Source: Bacillus sp. cl95 (lineage in GTDB: Bacteria > Bacillota > Bacilli > Bacillales > Cytobacillaceae). From it: a stretch of DNA of 34,809 nucleotides. Position 1 is the stretch's first letter. The number at the start of each line of letters is the position of its first letter. The notes beneath the pieces are model-generated. The model searched no databases and was not told where the DNA came from. It was given only the letters and a program-made list of their open reading frames with translations. The DNA is taken from contig NZ_FOYF01000013.1 of the NCBI RefSeq assembly GCF_900115925.1, positions 1 to 34,809 on the forward strand. Reading direction: 5' to 3'. Shown here in pieces: positions 17,111 through 25,598 of this stretch. The position numbers and the translations under genes were made by a program.

Positions 17111-17953
17111 ATGAAAATTGCATGGGTAACAGATAGTACAGCCTTTTTAGATGAAGACATGAAAAAAAATCCCGATGTCTATACAATACCTCTTTCCGTG
17201 TTAATGGATGAAGAAGAGTTCTTAGATGGTATTGATTTAACTGCCAGAGAACTTTTCGATAAATTGAAGACTCTTAAAAATCCACCAAAAACTTCACAGC
17301 CGTCAGTTGGTGCTTTTCAGCAATTGTATGAAAGCCTTTCCAAAGATTATGATCAAATTGTTTCCATCTTGTTATCTTCTAAACTAAGTGGGACATTTTC
17401 ATCAAGCCAACAAGCTTCACAACTCGTTGATATTCCTGTATTAACAATTGATTCTAAAATTTTATCCTATCCTTTAACCGCTTTAATAAAAAAAGGAATG
17501 GAAATGGTCGCACGTGGCGATTCCCTTGAGGTAGTAGAATCAAATCTCAAGAAAATTATTGATACTAATGAAACAATTGTGCTGATTGGCAGTCTTGAGC
17601 AACTTCACAGAAGTGGAAGAATGTCTGGACTTAAGTTTTTGCTTGGTAGCATGCTCAGCGTGAAGCCAATTATTTCTATCGTTGATGGAGTATTGCATAT
17701 TAAGGAAAAGGCTAGAAGTGAAAAAAAAGCGAAAGACAAAATTGTTGATTATTTACGATCATCATACGAGAAACATAGATTCAAAGAGGTTTACATATTG
17801 TATGGACTTCATTTAGAAGTTGCAGAAAACTTCCGTAATGAATTAAAAGATGAATTCCCAGAAGTAAGTTTCGTTTGTTGTCCATTAGGGGCCACAATCG
17901 GGGTTCATGCAGGTGAAAATACTTTAGGAATTAGTTGGTTCAATGCTTTATAA
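17111..17953 (+). CDS. DegV family fatty-acid-binding protein
   Basis: This 280-residue protein has the DegV/FakB fold, which binds a fatty acid for phosphorylation by the kinase FakA and so feeds exogenous fatty acids into phospholipids. The landmarks are an N-terminal WVTDSTAFL, then KTSQPSVGAFQQLYE, LLSSKLSGTFSSSQ, LEQLHRSGRMSG, SVKPIISIVDGVL, and C-terminal GATIGVHAGENTLGI. The TSQP and GTHxGP-like regions surround the lipid site. The ATG 17111 follows AAAAGGGGG. It has a terminator on each side and is a single-gene unit. Several paralogues occur in Bacillus, so I do not assign which one. Confidence 0.9.
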   Translation: MKIAWVTDSTAFLDEDMKKNPDVYTIPLSVLMDEEEFLDGIDLTARELFDKLKTLKNPPKTSQPSVGAFQQLYESLSKDYDQIVSILLSSKLSGTFSSSQQASQLVDIPVLTIDSKILSYPLTALIKKGMEMVARGDSLEVVESNLKKIIDTNETIVLIGSLEQLHRSGRMSGLKFLLGSMLSVKPIISIVDGVLHIKEKARSEKKAKDKIVDYLRSSYEKHRFKEVYILYGLHLEVAENFRNELKDEFPEVSFVCCPLGATIGVHAGENTLGISWFNAL

Positions 17954-17966
17954 ATCTATAAACATT

Positions 17967-18023
17967 GTTTCTCCATTAGATGGAGAAACTTAGTAAAAGC
18001 TTGCCAAGGGGTGAGCTTTTTTT
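17967..18023 (+). terminator. Double hairpin terminator after degV-like gene
   Basis: The first stem is GTTTCTCCAT (17967-17976) and ATGGAGAAAC (17980-17989), three-base loop, without a T run. The second is AAAAGCT (17995-18001) and AGCTTTT (18014-18020), extended inward by two G-T and two G-C pairs, and followed by more T. The second is the likely terminator; the first may protect the 3' end. Confidence 0.7.
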
Positions 18024-18094
18024 GTACTCAAGATGGATGAACTGATGGTCATAATAGTTTTATGTTAAAATAGTTCACGAAAGAGGTGACTGAT

Positions 18095-18742
18095 TTGACA
18101 AAAGATATCATAAAAGTAACAGAAGCATTTGTGAAATCGGAACTTGGTGAAGACTCTACTGGACATGACTGGTATCATATTGAACGAGTTCGCAATAATG
18201 CGATGAACATAAATAAAGCTGAAAAAACCGGTGACCCATTTATCATAGATATGGCTGCCTTACTGCATGACATACCAGATGAAAAACTAAATGATAGTGT
18301 GGAATGTGGAAAAAATAAGCTAGAGAAGTTTCTTGAATCAATTGAACTAGAAGTAAGTGCTAAACTACATATCATGGAAATAATAAATACGATTTCTTAT
18401 AAAGGTGGTCATGGGAAAACGGTTTCTACTATGGAGGCAAAGATCGTCCAAGACGCGGACCGATTAGACGCCATTGGTGCAATTGGGATCGCGAGGACAT
18501 TCGCTTTCGGAGGGAAAAAAGGTCAATTAATATATGACCCTTCAATCCAAACAAGAGTGCAGATGACAGAAACAGAATATCGGATGGGAAAATCATCGTC
18601 CATCCATCACTTCTATGAAAAGCTCTTAAAGCTAAAAGATTTAATGAATACTGAGACGGCTAAAAAGATGGCAGAAAGTCGACAAGAGATGATGGAGACA
18701 TTTCTCGTGCAATTTTATAACGAATGGGATGGAATATCATGA
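18095..18742 (+). CDS. ypgQ: HD-domain nucleotide pyrophosphohydrolase (YpgQ-like)
   Basis: This roughly 215-residue all-helical HD phosphohydrolase carries metal ligands in GHDWYHIERV, ALLHDIPDEK (the HD pair) and VQDADRLDAIG. B. subtilis YpgQ, a close match in size and neighbourhood (ypgR nearby), was characterised as a metal-dependent nucleotide pyrophosphohydrolase; the substrate here is inferred. A GTG at 18086 is in frame but is part of the ribosome site AAGAGGTG, so I start at TTG 18095 (MTKDIIKVTE). The stop codon overlaps the start of the ABC-F gene (ATGA at 18739-18742), so translation of the two is coupled. Confidence 0.85.
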   Translation: MTKDIIKVTEAFVKSELGEDSTGHDWYHIERVRNNAMNINKAEKTGDPFIIDMAALLHDIPDEKLNDSVECGKNKLEKFLESIELEVSAKLHIMEIINTISYKGGHGKTVSTMEAKIVQDADRLDAIGAIGIARTFAFGGKKGQLIYDPSIQTRVQMTETEYRMGKSSSIHHFYEKLLKLKDLMNTETAKKMAESRQEMMETFLVQFYNEWDGIS

Positions 18743-20628
18743 AGATGCTAACGGCAGATAAAGTTTCAAAAACATATGGTGAAAAGAAATTATTTGATCA
18801 AATTAGTTTCACCATTGGTGAAAAAGAAAGAGTAGGATTAATCGGGGTTAACGGTACGGGGAAATCATCCTTATTAAAGATTATTGCGGGAGTGGATTTC
18901 CCAGACAGTGGAGAGATTCTGACGGGTAAAGATTATTCGATTTCTTACCTAGATCAACAACCGAATATGGACGGGGAACTAACTGTTATAGAGCAAGTTT
19001 TCCAAGGTGATGCTCCGATATTTCAACTGATGAGAAAATATGAAGCTGTTTTAGTAAATCTGAATGTATCACCTGAAAATTCTCAAATGCAAGAAGAGCT
19101 TTTCGGGCTTCAAAAACAGATGGATGCTCTTAATGCGTGGGATACAAATACAAACGCAAGAACGATTCTTACAAAATTGGGAATTGATAACTTCAATAAA
19201 CAAATCAGTGAATTATCGGGTGGGCAAAAAAAGAGGGTTGCGTTAGCGCAAGTCCTCATCCAAGCATCGGATTTGCTCATATTGGATGAACCAACGAACC
19301 ACTTGGATTTTGATTCAGTAAAGTGGTTAGAAGATTATTTAAGTCGATATCACGGCTCACTATTAATTGTAACGCATGATCGTTATTTTCTTGATCGGGT
19401 TACAAATAGAATTTTTGAACTTGATGGCGGACAATTGTATTCTTATAAAGGAAATTATGCAGACTTTCTTGAATCAAAGGCTGTTAGAGAAGAAAATGAC
19501 GCTGCAACCTCAGAAAAAAGGAAAAATCTTTTTAGACGTGAGCTGGAATGGATTAGAAGAGGCGCTAAGGCAAGGACAACAAAACAGAAGGCAAGAATTC
19601 AACGATTTGATGATTTGTCTGAACAGGTCGGCGCAACAAAGTCTAATGAAAAACTGGATATTTCTTTAAGTGGAAGTAGACTTGGGAAACAAGTTTATGA
19701 ATTAAAGAAAGCATCCAAGAAATTTGGAAAACAGACCATTTTAGACGAGTTTGACTTGTTACTCAAACCTGGCGATCGCATGGGCATAATAGGGAAAAAT
19801 GGAACAGGTAAATCAACCTTATTGAATATTCTGGCCAACAGAATTCCTCTTGATAGTGGCGAAATCGTAATCGGTCAGACTGTTAAAGTTGCCTATTATA
19901 CTCAAGAAAGCGAAGATATGGACGAAAACATGAGGATGATTGAGTATATTAAGGAAACGGCTCAAGTTGTGGACACAACCGATGGGAAAACGATTTCTGC
20001 TGCCCAAATGCTCGAAAGATTTCTTTTTCCGACCTATACGCATGGAACTCCAATTAGAAAATTATCAGGCGGAGAAAAACGTCGCTTATATTTATTGAAA
20101 ATCTTAATGACTGCCCCCAATGTTCTCTTATTGGACGAACCAACAAATGATTTAGACACTCAAACGCTGACCATTCTCGAAGACTATTTGGATGAATTTC
20201 CTGGCGTTGTTATAACGGTTTCCCATGACCGCTATTTCTTGGATAAAGTGGCAGAACAACTAATTGTCTTGGAGGGACAAGGAGCAATCAAGACATTTTA
20301 CGGCAATTATACAGAGTATCTTGAGAAGGAAACAGAACTAGTAAAATCGAAGAATACCGACTTTTCTGTTGAAGTAAAGCAAAAACCAAGAGAACGTGAG
20401 AAAAAGAAGAGAATGACTTACCAGGAGAAAAAGGACTGGGAAGAAATTGACGATAACATTGCAGCCACTGAAAAGAGATTAGAAGAAATTGCCGTTGAAT
20501 TGGGAAAAACGGGCAGTGACTTCACCAAGGCACAAACCCTTATGAATGAAGAAACAGAATTAAACGAAAAACTGGAGCAACTAATTGAGAGATGGTCGTA
20601 TCTTGCTGAACTGGCAGAGAGTCAATAA
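18739..20628 (+). CDS. yfmR: ABC-F ribosome-associated ATPase, YfmR/Uup-like
   Basis: This 629-residue protein has two ABC ATPase domains and no membrane domain. Domain 1 has GVNGTGKSSLLK, LSGGQKKRVALAQ and LLILDEPTNHLD. An interdomain linker follows. Domain 2 has GKNGTGKSTLLN, LSGGEKRRLYLL and LLLDEPTNDLD. The C-terminus is basic, then a coiled coil (EKKDWEEIDDNIAATEKRL), typical of Uup/YfmR. The length equals that of B. subtilis YfmR, reported to relieve ribosome stalling alongside EF-P. I infer a translation-factor role at the ribosomal E site rather than drug resistance. ATG 18724 is in frame, but GGGATGGA fits ATG 18739, which overlaps the ypgQ stop. Coupling to ypgQ is unlike B. subtilis, where yfmR is elsewhere. 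Confidence 0.88.
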   Translation: MKMLTADKVSKTYGEKKLFDQISFTIGEKERVGLIGVNGTGKSSLLKIIAGVDFPDSGEILTGKDYSISYLDQQPNMDGELTVIEQVFQGDAPIFQLMRKYEAVLVNLNVSPENSQMQEELFGLQKQMDALNAWDTNTNARTILTKLGIDNFNKQISELSGGQKKRVALAQVLIQASDLLILDEPTNHLDFDSVKWLEDYLSRYHGSLLIVTHDRYFLDRVTNRIFELDGGQLYSYKGNYADFLESKAVREENDAATSEKRKNLFRRELEWIRRGAKARTTKQKARIQRFDDLSEQVGATKSNEKLDISLSGSRLGKQVYELKKASKKFGKQTILDEFDLLLKPGDRMGIIGKNGTGKSTLLNILANRIPLDSGEIVIGQTVKVAYYTQESEDMDENMRMIEYIKETAQVVDTTDGKTISAAQMLERFLFPTYTHGTPIRKLSGGEKRRLYLLKILMTAPNVLLLDEPTNDLDTQTLTILEDYLDEFPGVVITVSHDRYFLDKVAEQLIVLEGQGAIKTFYGNYTEYLEKETELVKSKNTDFSVEVKQKPREREKKKRMTYQEKKDWEEIDDNIAATEKRLEEIAVELGKTGSDFTKAQTLMNEETELNEKLEQLIERWSYLAELAESQ

Positions 20629-20682
20629 TTTTCAGTTCGATAACATTGAACAATCAATTACCAAAATAAGAGGGAGAATATC

Positions 20683-21825
20683 GTGAAAATTATATCTATC
20701 GAACCCACACCAAGCCCCAATACAATGAAGATTATCTTGAATGAAGAGATTCCAATGGGGAAAAGCACGAATTATAAAAAGGAACACCGTGAAAGTGCAC
20801 CACCAATCATTGGGGATATATTGAACATTGATGGTATTAAAGGGGTATACCACGTTGCAGATTTCCTTGCGGTTGAGCGAAATTCAAAATTCGACTGGAA
20901 AGACTTATTGCAACAAATAAGAAAAGCCTTTGGGGATGAAACTGAGCAATCAGGTTCTGAATCAAAAGAAATAAACGAACATTACGGAGAAATCAATGTA
21001 TTTGTTCAAATGTTCAAAGATATTCCTATGCAAATCAAGTTAACCGACGGATCAGTTGAAAAGCGATTCGGACTTCCTGAAGTTTTTTCATTGGCGATTT
21101 CAAAGGCAGAAAAGCCTGGTGATAATGTAGTCATGATGCGTAAATGGAAAGACTATGGTGTCCGCTATGGGGAGTTAGAACATGTAGGAAGCGACTTAGT
21201 CGAAGAAATTGCCGCTGCATACCCTCCCGAACGTTTGGAAATGCTTGTTAACCGGACCGTGGTCGAGAAAGAGGCATCCGGTACTCAACAGACATCACCA
21301 AAAAGAATAAAATTAACTGAAGAAAAGCTAAAGGATCCTGATTGGAAAGTCCGCTATCAATTACTTGAACAGATGGACACTCCAACAATTGAGGATCTTC
21401 CACTGCTGAATATGGCTTTGATGGATGAGAAACCATCCATTAGAAGGCTTGCTACTGTCTATCTTGGTATGATTGAAGACAAAGCGGTTTTGCCATATCT
21501 TTATAAAGCGCTAAAAGATAAAACGGTAACAGTGAGACGAACAGCTGGAGATTGTTTATCAGACTTGGGCTTTGAAGAAGCTTCAGAACAAATGACCGAA
21601 GCTTTAAAAGACGATAGCAAACTTGTCAGATGGCGAGCAGCGATGTTTTTATACGAAGTGGGGAATGAAAAAGCACTTCCTGCTTTGAAAGATGCGGAGA
21701 ATGACAGGGAATTTGAAGTAAGCCTGCAGATCAAGATGGCGATTGAACGTATTGAGGGTGGCCAAGCTGCAAAAGGTTCAGTTTGGAAGCAGATGACCGA
21801 GGTTAGGAAAGGTACGACCGAATAA
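20683..21825 (+). CDS. ypgR: CvfC/YpgR family protein: Nfu N-terminal domain plus HEAT repeats
   Basis: This 380-residue protein begins with an Nfu_N-like domain (residues 1-85; EPTPSPNTMKIILNE, IKGVYHVADFLAVERN). A middle domain follows (VFVQMFKDIPMQIKL). From about residue 210 come PBS-lyase-type HEAT repeats (DWKVRYQLLEQMD, SIRRLATVYLG, TVRRTAGDCLSDLG, LVRWRAAMFLYEVG). This is the family called conserved virulence factor C in staphylococci and YpgR in B. subtilis. The role is not settled; the Nfu part hints at iron-sulfur or metal handling, but it lacks the Nfu C-terminal CxxC domain. GTG start with GAGGGAGAA upstream. It follows yfmR and precedes brxA, as ypgR precedes yphP in related genomes. 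Confidence 0.88.
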   Translation: MKIISIEPTPSPNTMKIILNEEIPMGKSTNYKKEHRESAPPIIGDILNIDGIKGVYHVADFLAVERNSKFDWKDLLQQIRKAFGDETEQSGSESKEINEHYGEINVFVQMFKDIPMQIKLTDGSVEKRFGLPEVFSLAISKAEKPGDNVVMMRKWKDYGVRYGELEHVGSDLVEEIAAAYPPERLEMLVNRTVVEKEASGTQQTSPKRIKLTEEKLKDPDWKVRYQLLEQMDTPTIEDLPLLNMALMDEKPSIRRLATVYLGMIEDKAVLPYLYKALKDKTVTVRRTAGDCLSDLGFEEASEQMTEALKDDSKLVRWRAAMFLYEVGNEKALPALKDAENDREFEVSLQIKMAIERIEGGQAAKGSVWKQMTEVRKGTTE

Positions 21826-21911
21826 TTAACAATGAGTAATGCGAATTGCAAAATTTGCTTGGATTATAGTATGCTTACAACATCGGAAAAAGAGAATTGG
21901 GGGAATTTTAA

Positions 21912-22346
21912 ATGTCTATGGCATATGAAGAATACATGAAACAAATGGTTAAACCAATGCGTGATGAATTGACACGTGCTGGCTTCGAAGAGTTATTGAC
22001 AGCTGAAGCAGTAGAAGACTTCATGGAAAAAACAAATAGCACGACTCTTGTAGTTGTAAACTCAGTATGTGGATGTGCTGCAGGTTTGGCTCGTCCAGCA
22101 GCAACTCAAGCAGTATTGCAATCTGAAAAGAAACCTGCAAACCTTGTGACTGTTTTTGCCGGTCAAGATAAAGAGGCAACTGCAAAGATGCGAGAATATT
22201 TTGGGGGAATTGAACCATCATCTCCATCAATGGCTGTTATGATAGGGAAAGAGGTTGTTCACTTCATTCCACGTCATGAAATAGAAGGAAATTCAATGGA
22301 AGCAATTATGCAAAATCTTCAAAATGCATTTGACGTAAATTGCTAA
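21912..22346 (+). CDS. brxA: Bacilliredoxin BrxA (YphP), CGC active site
   Basis: This 144-residue thioredoxin-fold protein of the DUF1094 family carries the CGC motif at Cys53 and Cys55 (NSVCGCAAGLARPA). Bacilliredoxins remove bacillithiol from mixed disulfides on proteins after oxidative stress. Conserved flanks include FAGQDKEATAKMREYF and SPSMAVMIGKEVVHFIPRH. The neighbourhood (ypgR upstream) favours the YphP/BrxA paralogue over YqiW/BrxB. ATG 21912 follows GAATTGGGGG. It is probably a single-gene unit, ending at a compact terminator. Confidence 0.93.
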   Translation: MSMAYEEYMKQMVKPMRDELTRAGFEELLTAEAVEDFMEKTNSTTLVVVNSVCGCAAGLARPAATQAVLQSEKKPANLVTVFAGQDKEATAKMREYFGGIEPSSPSMAVMIGKEVVHFIPRHEIEGNSMEAIMQNLQNAFDVNC

Positions 22347-22359
22347 TAATTAAAAAATA

Positions 22360-22381
22360 GGGTGTCAATTGACACCCTTTT
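22360..22381 (+). terminator. Terminator of brxA
   Basis: Stem GGGTGTC (22360-22366) and GACACCC (22371-22377) with AATT loop, followed by TTTTATTC, 13 bases past the stop. Confidence 0.8.
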
Positions 22382-22411
22382 ATTCTTTTTAGACATAGTG
22401 AGTGATAAGAA

Positions 22412-23191
22412 ATGTTTGTGACAACGGCTGGAAGAACGAATGAAAAGATGATTGAAGAAGCAAAGAATGTTGCTCTAGAATTAAAAATCCCTTACATACC
22501 GAGGAACAAACGATCAATTGAAGACCTCCAACGAGTAGTGGGAAGCGGTTGTATCGTAGTCGGAAAAGACAGACTCGAACTATTCGGCCAGGAAAACCTT
22601 TCACCATTCTTCTTTCATCCTAATTCATCAATGTTTCGGATAAAAAGACTTCAGAATGGTGGAAGTGACACACTTGTTGAAGCAGCTAAGTTGGAAAGAG
22701 GTATGAGTTTTCTCGATTGTACGTTAGGTTTGGCTTCAGACGCTATTGTAGCAAGTCATGTTGTTGGGAGCTCCGGCTTAGCCGTAGGAATAGAAGCTCA
22801 AAAATATTTGGCCTACCTTGTAACCATAGGTTTAAGCAAATGGGATTCCGGCAATGAAGAAATGAACATTTCAATGCGTCAAATTAAAGTTTTTCATGAA
22901 AACTCCTTGGAATATCTAAAAAAAGTTCCTTCTGAAAGCTTTGATTGTGTCTATTTAGATCCGATGTTTGAAAAGAAGATCACTGAATCTGATGGCATTA
23001 AAGCACTGGATTCTTTCGCTCTTCACGATGATGTTACAGAAGAGCTAATGGAAGAGGCTCGCAGGGTATCCATAAGAAGAGTAGTCATGAAGGATCACTA
23101 CTTAAGTCATAGATTTGAGAGATTTGGTTTTGAAGTCAATATACGAAAAACGGCAAAGTTTCACTTTGGAGTAATCGAAAAGAAAGCCTAA
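22412..23191 (+). CDS. ypiP: RsmJ-like class I SAM methyltransferase (YpiP)
   Basis: This 259-residue protein has an unusual N-terminal domain (residues 1-90, MFVTTAGRTNEKMIEE, IPYIPRNKRSIEDL) and a methyltransferase domain. Motif I is FLDCTLGLASDAIVAS, the acidic strand-2 end is GIEAQKYLAYL, and the catalytic motif is VYLDPMFEKK. The DPMF motif resembles RsmJ-type 16S rRNA guanine methyltransferases, so a nucleic acid substrate is likely. Size and the following ypjP match B. subtilis YpiP. The ATG is preceded by GTGAGTGATAAG, a weak ribosome site. It lies between brxA and ypjP on the same strand, possibly with its own promoter after the brxA terminator. Confidence 0.82.
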   Translation: MFVTTAGRTNEKMIEEAKNVALELKIPYIPRNKRSIEDLQRVVGSGCIVVGKDRLELFGQENLSPFFFHPNSSMFRIKRLQNGGSDTLVEAAKLERGMSFLDCTLGLASDAIVASHVVGSSGLAVGIEAQKYLAYLVTIGLSKWDSGNEEMNISMRQIKVFHENSLEYLKKVPSESFDCVYLDPMFEKKITESDGIKALDSFALHDDVTEELMEEARRVSIRRVVMKDHYLSHRFERFGFEVNIRKTAKFHFGVIEKKA

Positions 23192-23338
23192 TTGAATGGT
23201 TTTTCGGCTTCAGCAACTAAATAGTGTTAATAGTTTCACTTTTTTAACAAAAGAAGTATAATTATCCGTAAGCAACCCACTTGTTAAATTAGTAGAATCG
23301 TTGCTAAAAGCATGATAGGGATTAAAGGGGGGAAAAGC

Positions 23339-23938
23339 TTGAATAAGTGGCTGCGTAAATCCTTCGTTGTCATGGTTTCGGTTTTGACATTCGGTCTCAT
23401 AACCCCGCAATTGGACATATTCGATGGACGAGTTAATGCGGACCCTTCAAAAGGAAGCGAAGCATTTGAAAACGTATCATCAGCCATTGTAGATGACAAA
23501 ACTAGGTTAGAAAGTCATTCGGGGCAGACTGATAAGCAGAAATTCATTGAAGAAACGATGAAAATGGCAGAAGCACAGGCTTACCAAAAGTTTGGTTCCA
23601 AAATCAAGCCTGTCATTGAAAATGAATTCAAAGATGTAATATTGCCGAATATCCAATTGGCTTTAGAGGATGTTTCGCTTCAGTTTCCTGAAGAGGAACT
23701 AACTCATTTGGCAATAACAGAAAGACCGGGATCAGGTGTTTCTGAAAAAATTTTCCATGTTGTAAACTCTAAAACCTCGGAAGATATCATTCGCTTTCAT
23801 GTCAGAAGGGATCATCCTCCACAGCAGGGGTACTGGTTTAATTTCCACTACCATACGATTTTTGACCAATATCAAAAACATCATCATTTAGGATCAATTT
23901 ATTGGGACAAAAATACACCTCCAAAATGGATGGCATAA
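23339..23938 (+). CDS. ypjP: YpjP-family exported protein
   Basis: This 199-residue protein has an N-terminal signal peptide or membrane anchor: a basic start (NKWLRK), then a hydrophobic run SFVVMVSVLTFGLI. The mature part is acidic and helical with QAYQKFGSKIKPVIENEF. A conserved C-terminal patch is rich in His, Tyr and Trp (GYWFNFHYHTIFDQYQKHHH, ending IYWDKNTPPKW). This C-terminal signature is that of the YpjP family of Bacillaceae, whose function is unknown. The start is TTG 23339 with AAAGGGGGG at a spacing of six; the ATG at 23312 is upstream of the ribosome site and not used. It follows ypiP, as in B. subtilis. It may be secreted or attached to the outer membrane face. Confidence 0.82.
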   Translation: MNKWLRKSFVVMVSVLTFGLITPQLDIFDGRVNADPSKGSEAFENVSSAIVDDKTRLESHSGQTDKQKFIEETMKMAEAQAYQKFGSKIKPVIENEFKDVILPNIQLALEDVSLQFPEEELTHLAITERPGSGVSEKIFHVVNSKTSEDIIRFHVRRDHPPQQGYWFNFHYHTIFDQYQKHHHLGSIYWDKNTPPKWMA

Positions 23939-23986
23939 GTCGAATTTCGATTTTATTCGATATTAATATTATTTTTGAAGTTTTTT

Positions 23987-24014
23987 TGAAACTTTTTACG
24001 GGAAAACTCGTAAA
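23987..24014 (+). promoter_or_regulatory. ECF-sigma-type promoter of the first terD gene
   Basis: TGAAAC (23987-23992), 16 bases, CGTAAA (24009-24014) fits the consensus of the SigW/SigM/SigX class (AAC at -35, CGT at -10). It lies 31 bases before the yceE-like start. In B. subtilis the yceC-yceH operon is known to belong to ECF regulons, which supports the call. Confidence 0.75.
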
Positions 24015-24045
24015 TAGATTATCACACAAAATGGAGGTATGAAAA

Positions 24046-24627
24046 ATGGCAGTGAGTTTATCAAAAGGTCAGAAAGTAGATTTAACAAAAACGAATCCTG
24101 GTTTAAGCAAAGTTGTTGTAGGTCTTGGCTGGGATACAAATAAGTATGACGGTGGTCATGACTTTGATTTGGATTCTTCTGTTTTTCTTTTAGCTGACAA
24201 TGGAAAAGTTGCATCTGATAGCGACTTTATTTTCTACAACAATCCTTCAGGTGGCAATGGAGCTGTAGTACATACAGGTGATAACCGTACTGGTGCTGGC
24301 GATGGAGACGATGAGCAAGTTAACGTTGATCTTTCAAATGTTCCTGCAAATGTTCAACGGATTACTTTTACAATTACGATTCACGATGCAGAAACGAGAA
24401 GCCAAAACTTCGGTCAAGTATCGAATGCGTATGCTCGTATTTTTAATGAAGAATCTGGTGAAGAACTTATCCGCTTCGACCTTGGAGAAGATTTTTCTAT
24501 TGAGACGGCTATCGTAGTAGGTGAATTATATCGTCATAATGGTGAGTGGAAGTTTAGTGCTATCGGAAGCGGATATCAAGGTGGGTTAGCTGCTTTAGCA
24601 ACAGACTTCGGTTTACAAGTCGGTTAA
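24046..24627 (+). CDS. yceE: TerD-family stress protein, YceE-like
   Basis: This 193-residue single TerD domain protein of the cytoplasm is from a family of calcium-binding proteins linked to tellurite, phage and envelope stress responses. The motifs are [53 protein letters not shown] and the end [20 protein letters not shown]. The acidic clusters DFDLD and DGDDE are those that bind calcium in TerD. The C-terminal [15 protein letters not shown] is closest, from memory, to B. subtilis YceE among its three TerD paralogues. AATGGAGGT lies upstream of the ATG. The ECF-type promoter just upstream and terC/yceF downstream show a two-gene unit, although a hairpin lies between them. Confidence 0.9.
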   Translation: MAVSLSKGQKVDLTKTNPGLSKVVVGLGWDTNKYDGGHDFDLDSSVFLLADNGKVASDSDFIFYNNPSGGNGAVVHTGDNRTGAGDGDDEQVNVDLSNVPANVQRITFTITIHDAETRSQNFGQVSNAYARIFNEESGEELIRFDLGEDFSIETAIVVGELYRHNGEWKFSAIGSGYQGGLAALATDFGLQVG

Positions 24628-24659
24628 TAACAATATTTGCACATTTTAGTTTATAAAGA

Positions 24660-24699
24660 GGCGGTAAAACCTTTTAAGTATATGGTTTTACCGCCATTT
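24660..24699 (+). terminator. Hairpin between yceE and yceF
   Basis: A perfect 12-bp stem GGCGGTAAAACC (24660-24671) and GGTTTTACCGCC (24684-24695), 12-base loop, followed by ATTTTAT. The weak T run suggests partial termination or read-through, which would give more TerD than TerC. Confidence 0.7.
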
Positions 24700-24739
24700 T
24701 ATGAGATTAATTTTTTTGAATTTGGGAGGAACATTCAGC

Positions 24740-25516
24740 ATGACAATTTTGCAAGGTATCATCGATACGTATTCTCAATTTTTTGATTGGGATATGTGGG
24801 TAAGAGTATTATCAGATCCTGTTAGCTGGGGTCTTATTGGAACACTTGTTATTTTGGAAGGTTTGCTTTCTGCGGACAATGCACTCGTTTTAGCTGTAAT
24901 GGTAAAACATTTGCCAGAAGAAAAACGAAGAAAGGCACTTTTCTATGGATTGTTAGGAGCTTATATTTTCCGATTTATTGCAATTGGTCTTGGAGTATTC
25001 CTCATCAAACTATGGTGGGTTAAAGTATTGGGAGCGGGTTACCTCGCTTGGCTATCCATTAAATACTTTATCGACAAGAAAAAGGCGGCTGAATCCGATG
25101 ATAATGAAGTAGAAGGCATGAATCAAAGTGGTTTATTGATTCGTCTTTTCGGAACATTCTGGGGTACGGTTGCTGCAGTAGAAATCATGGACATTGCTTT
25201 CTCCGTTGATAGTGTTTTAGCTGCATTTGGAGTCAGTCAAGAAGTTTGGGTGCTATTGCTTGGCGGTATGTTGGGAGTTCTAATGATGCGAGGAGTTGCT
25301 GGTGTATTCCTTAAGTTGATTGACAGTGTTCCTGAACTTGAAACCACTGCGTATATTTTGATTGCTATTATTGCCGTGAAAATGTTCTTAGGAGTATTTG
25401 GCATTCATATTGACCATATTTATTTCTTCCTTCTATTACTTATTACTTTTGTTGCAACATTCGTTATTCACTACATGAATAAGAAGAAAGCAGCAGAAAA
25501 AGAAGGGAATATCTAG
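24740..25516 (+). CDS. yceF: TerC-family integral membrane protein, YceF/MeeF-like
   Basis: This 258-residue polytopic membrane protein of the TerC family has about seven hydrophobic segments. Conserved acidic transmembrane motifs are LEGLLSADNALVLA (near residue 35) and EIMDIAFSVDSVLAAFG (near residue 145). These place Glu, Asp and Asn in the membrane as a metal path. B. subtilis YceF (MeeF) is reported to export manganese and help metallate exported enzymes. The frame extends upstream to 24701, but GGGAGG ten bases before ATG 24740 decides the start (MTILQGIID). It is paired with yceE, and mntR lies 14 kb to the left. A strong terminator follows. Confidence 0.93.
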   Translation: MTILQGIIDTYSQFFDWDMWVRVLSDPVSWGLIGTLVILEGLLSADNALVLAVMVKHLPEEKRRKALFYGLLGAYIFRFIAIGLGVFLIKLWWVKVLGAGYLAWLSIKYFIDKKKAAESDDNEVEGMNQSGLLIRLFGTFWGTVAAVEIMDIAFSVDSVLAAFGVSQEVWVLLLGGMLGVLMMRGVAGVFLKLIDSVPELETTAYILIAIIAVKMFLGVFGIHIDHIYFFLLLLITFVATFVIHYMNKKKAAEKEGNI

Positions 25517-25526
25517 ATTAGTAATG

Positions 25527-25567
25527 AAAGAAGGGAACAGACCAGTGTCTGTCTCCCTTCTTTTTTA
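25527..25567 (+). terminator. Terminator of yceF
   Basis: Outer stem AAAGAAGGGA (25527-25536) and TCCCTTCTTT (25554-25563), inner stem CAGAC and GTCTG, with a small internal bulge, then more T to 25566. Confidence 0.8.
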
Positions 25568-25598
25568 GCATACTTTTGAGCAAAGGAGTTTGCCACAA

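Noticed and set aside
18739-20628. ABC-F antibiotic resistance gene
   Set aside because: The length, linker and C-terminal coiled coil fit the housekeeping YfmR/Uup group, and the genes around it are core.
23284-23499. Minus-strand open frames opposite ypjP and other genes (for example 24366, 22021, 19819)
   Set aside because: They lie inside well-supported genes, lack ribosome sites and show no recognisable domains.
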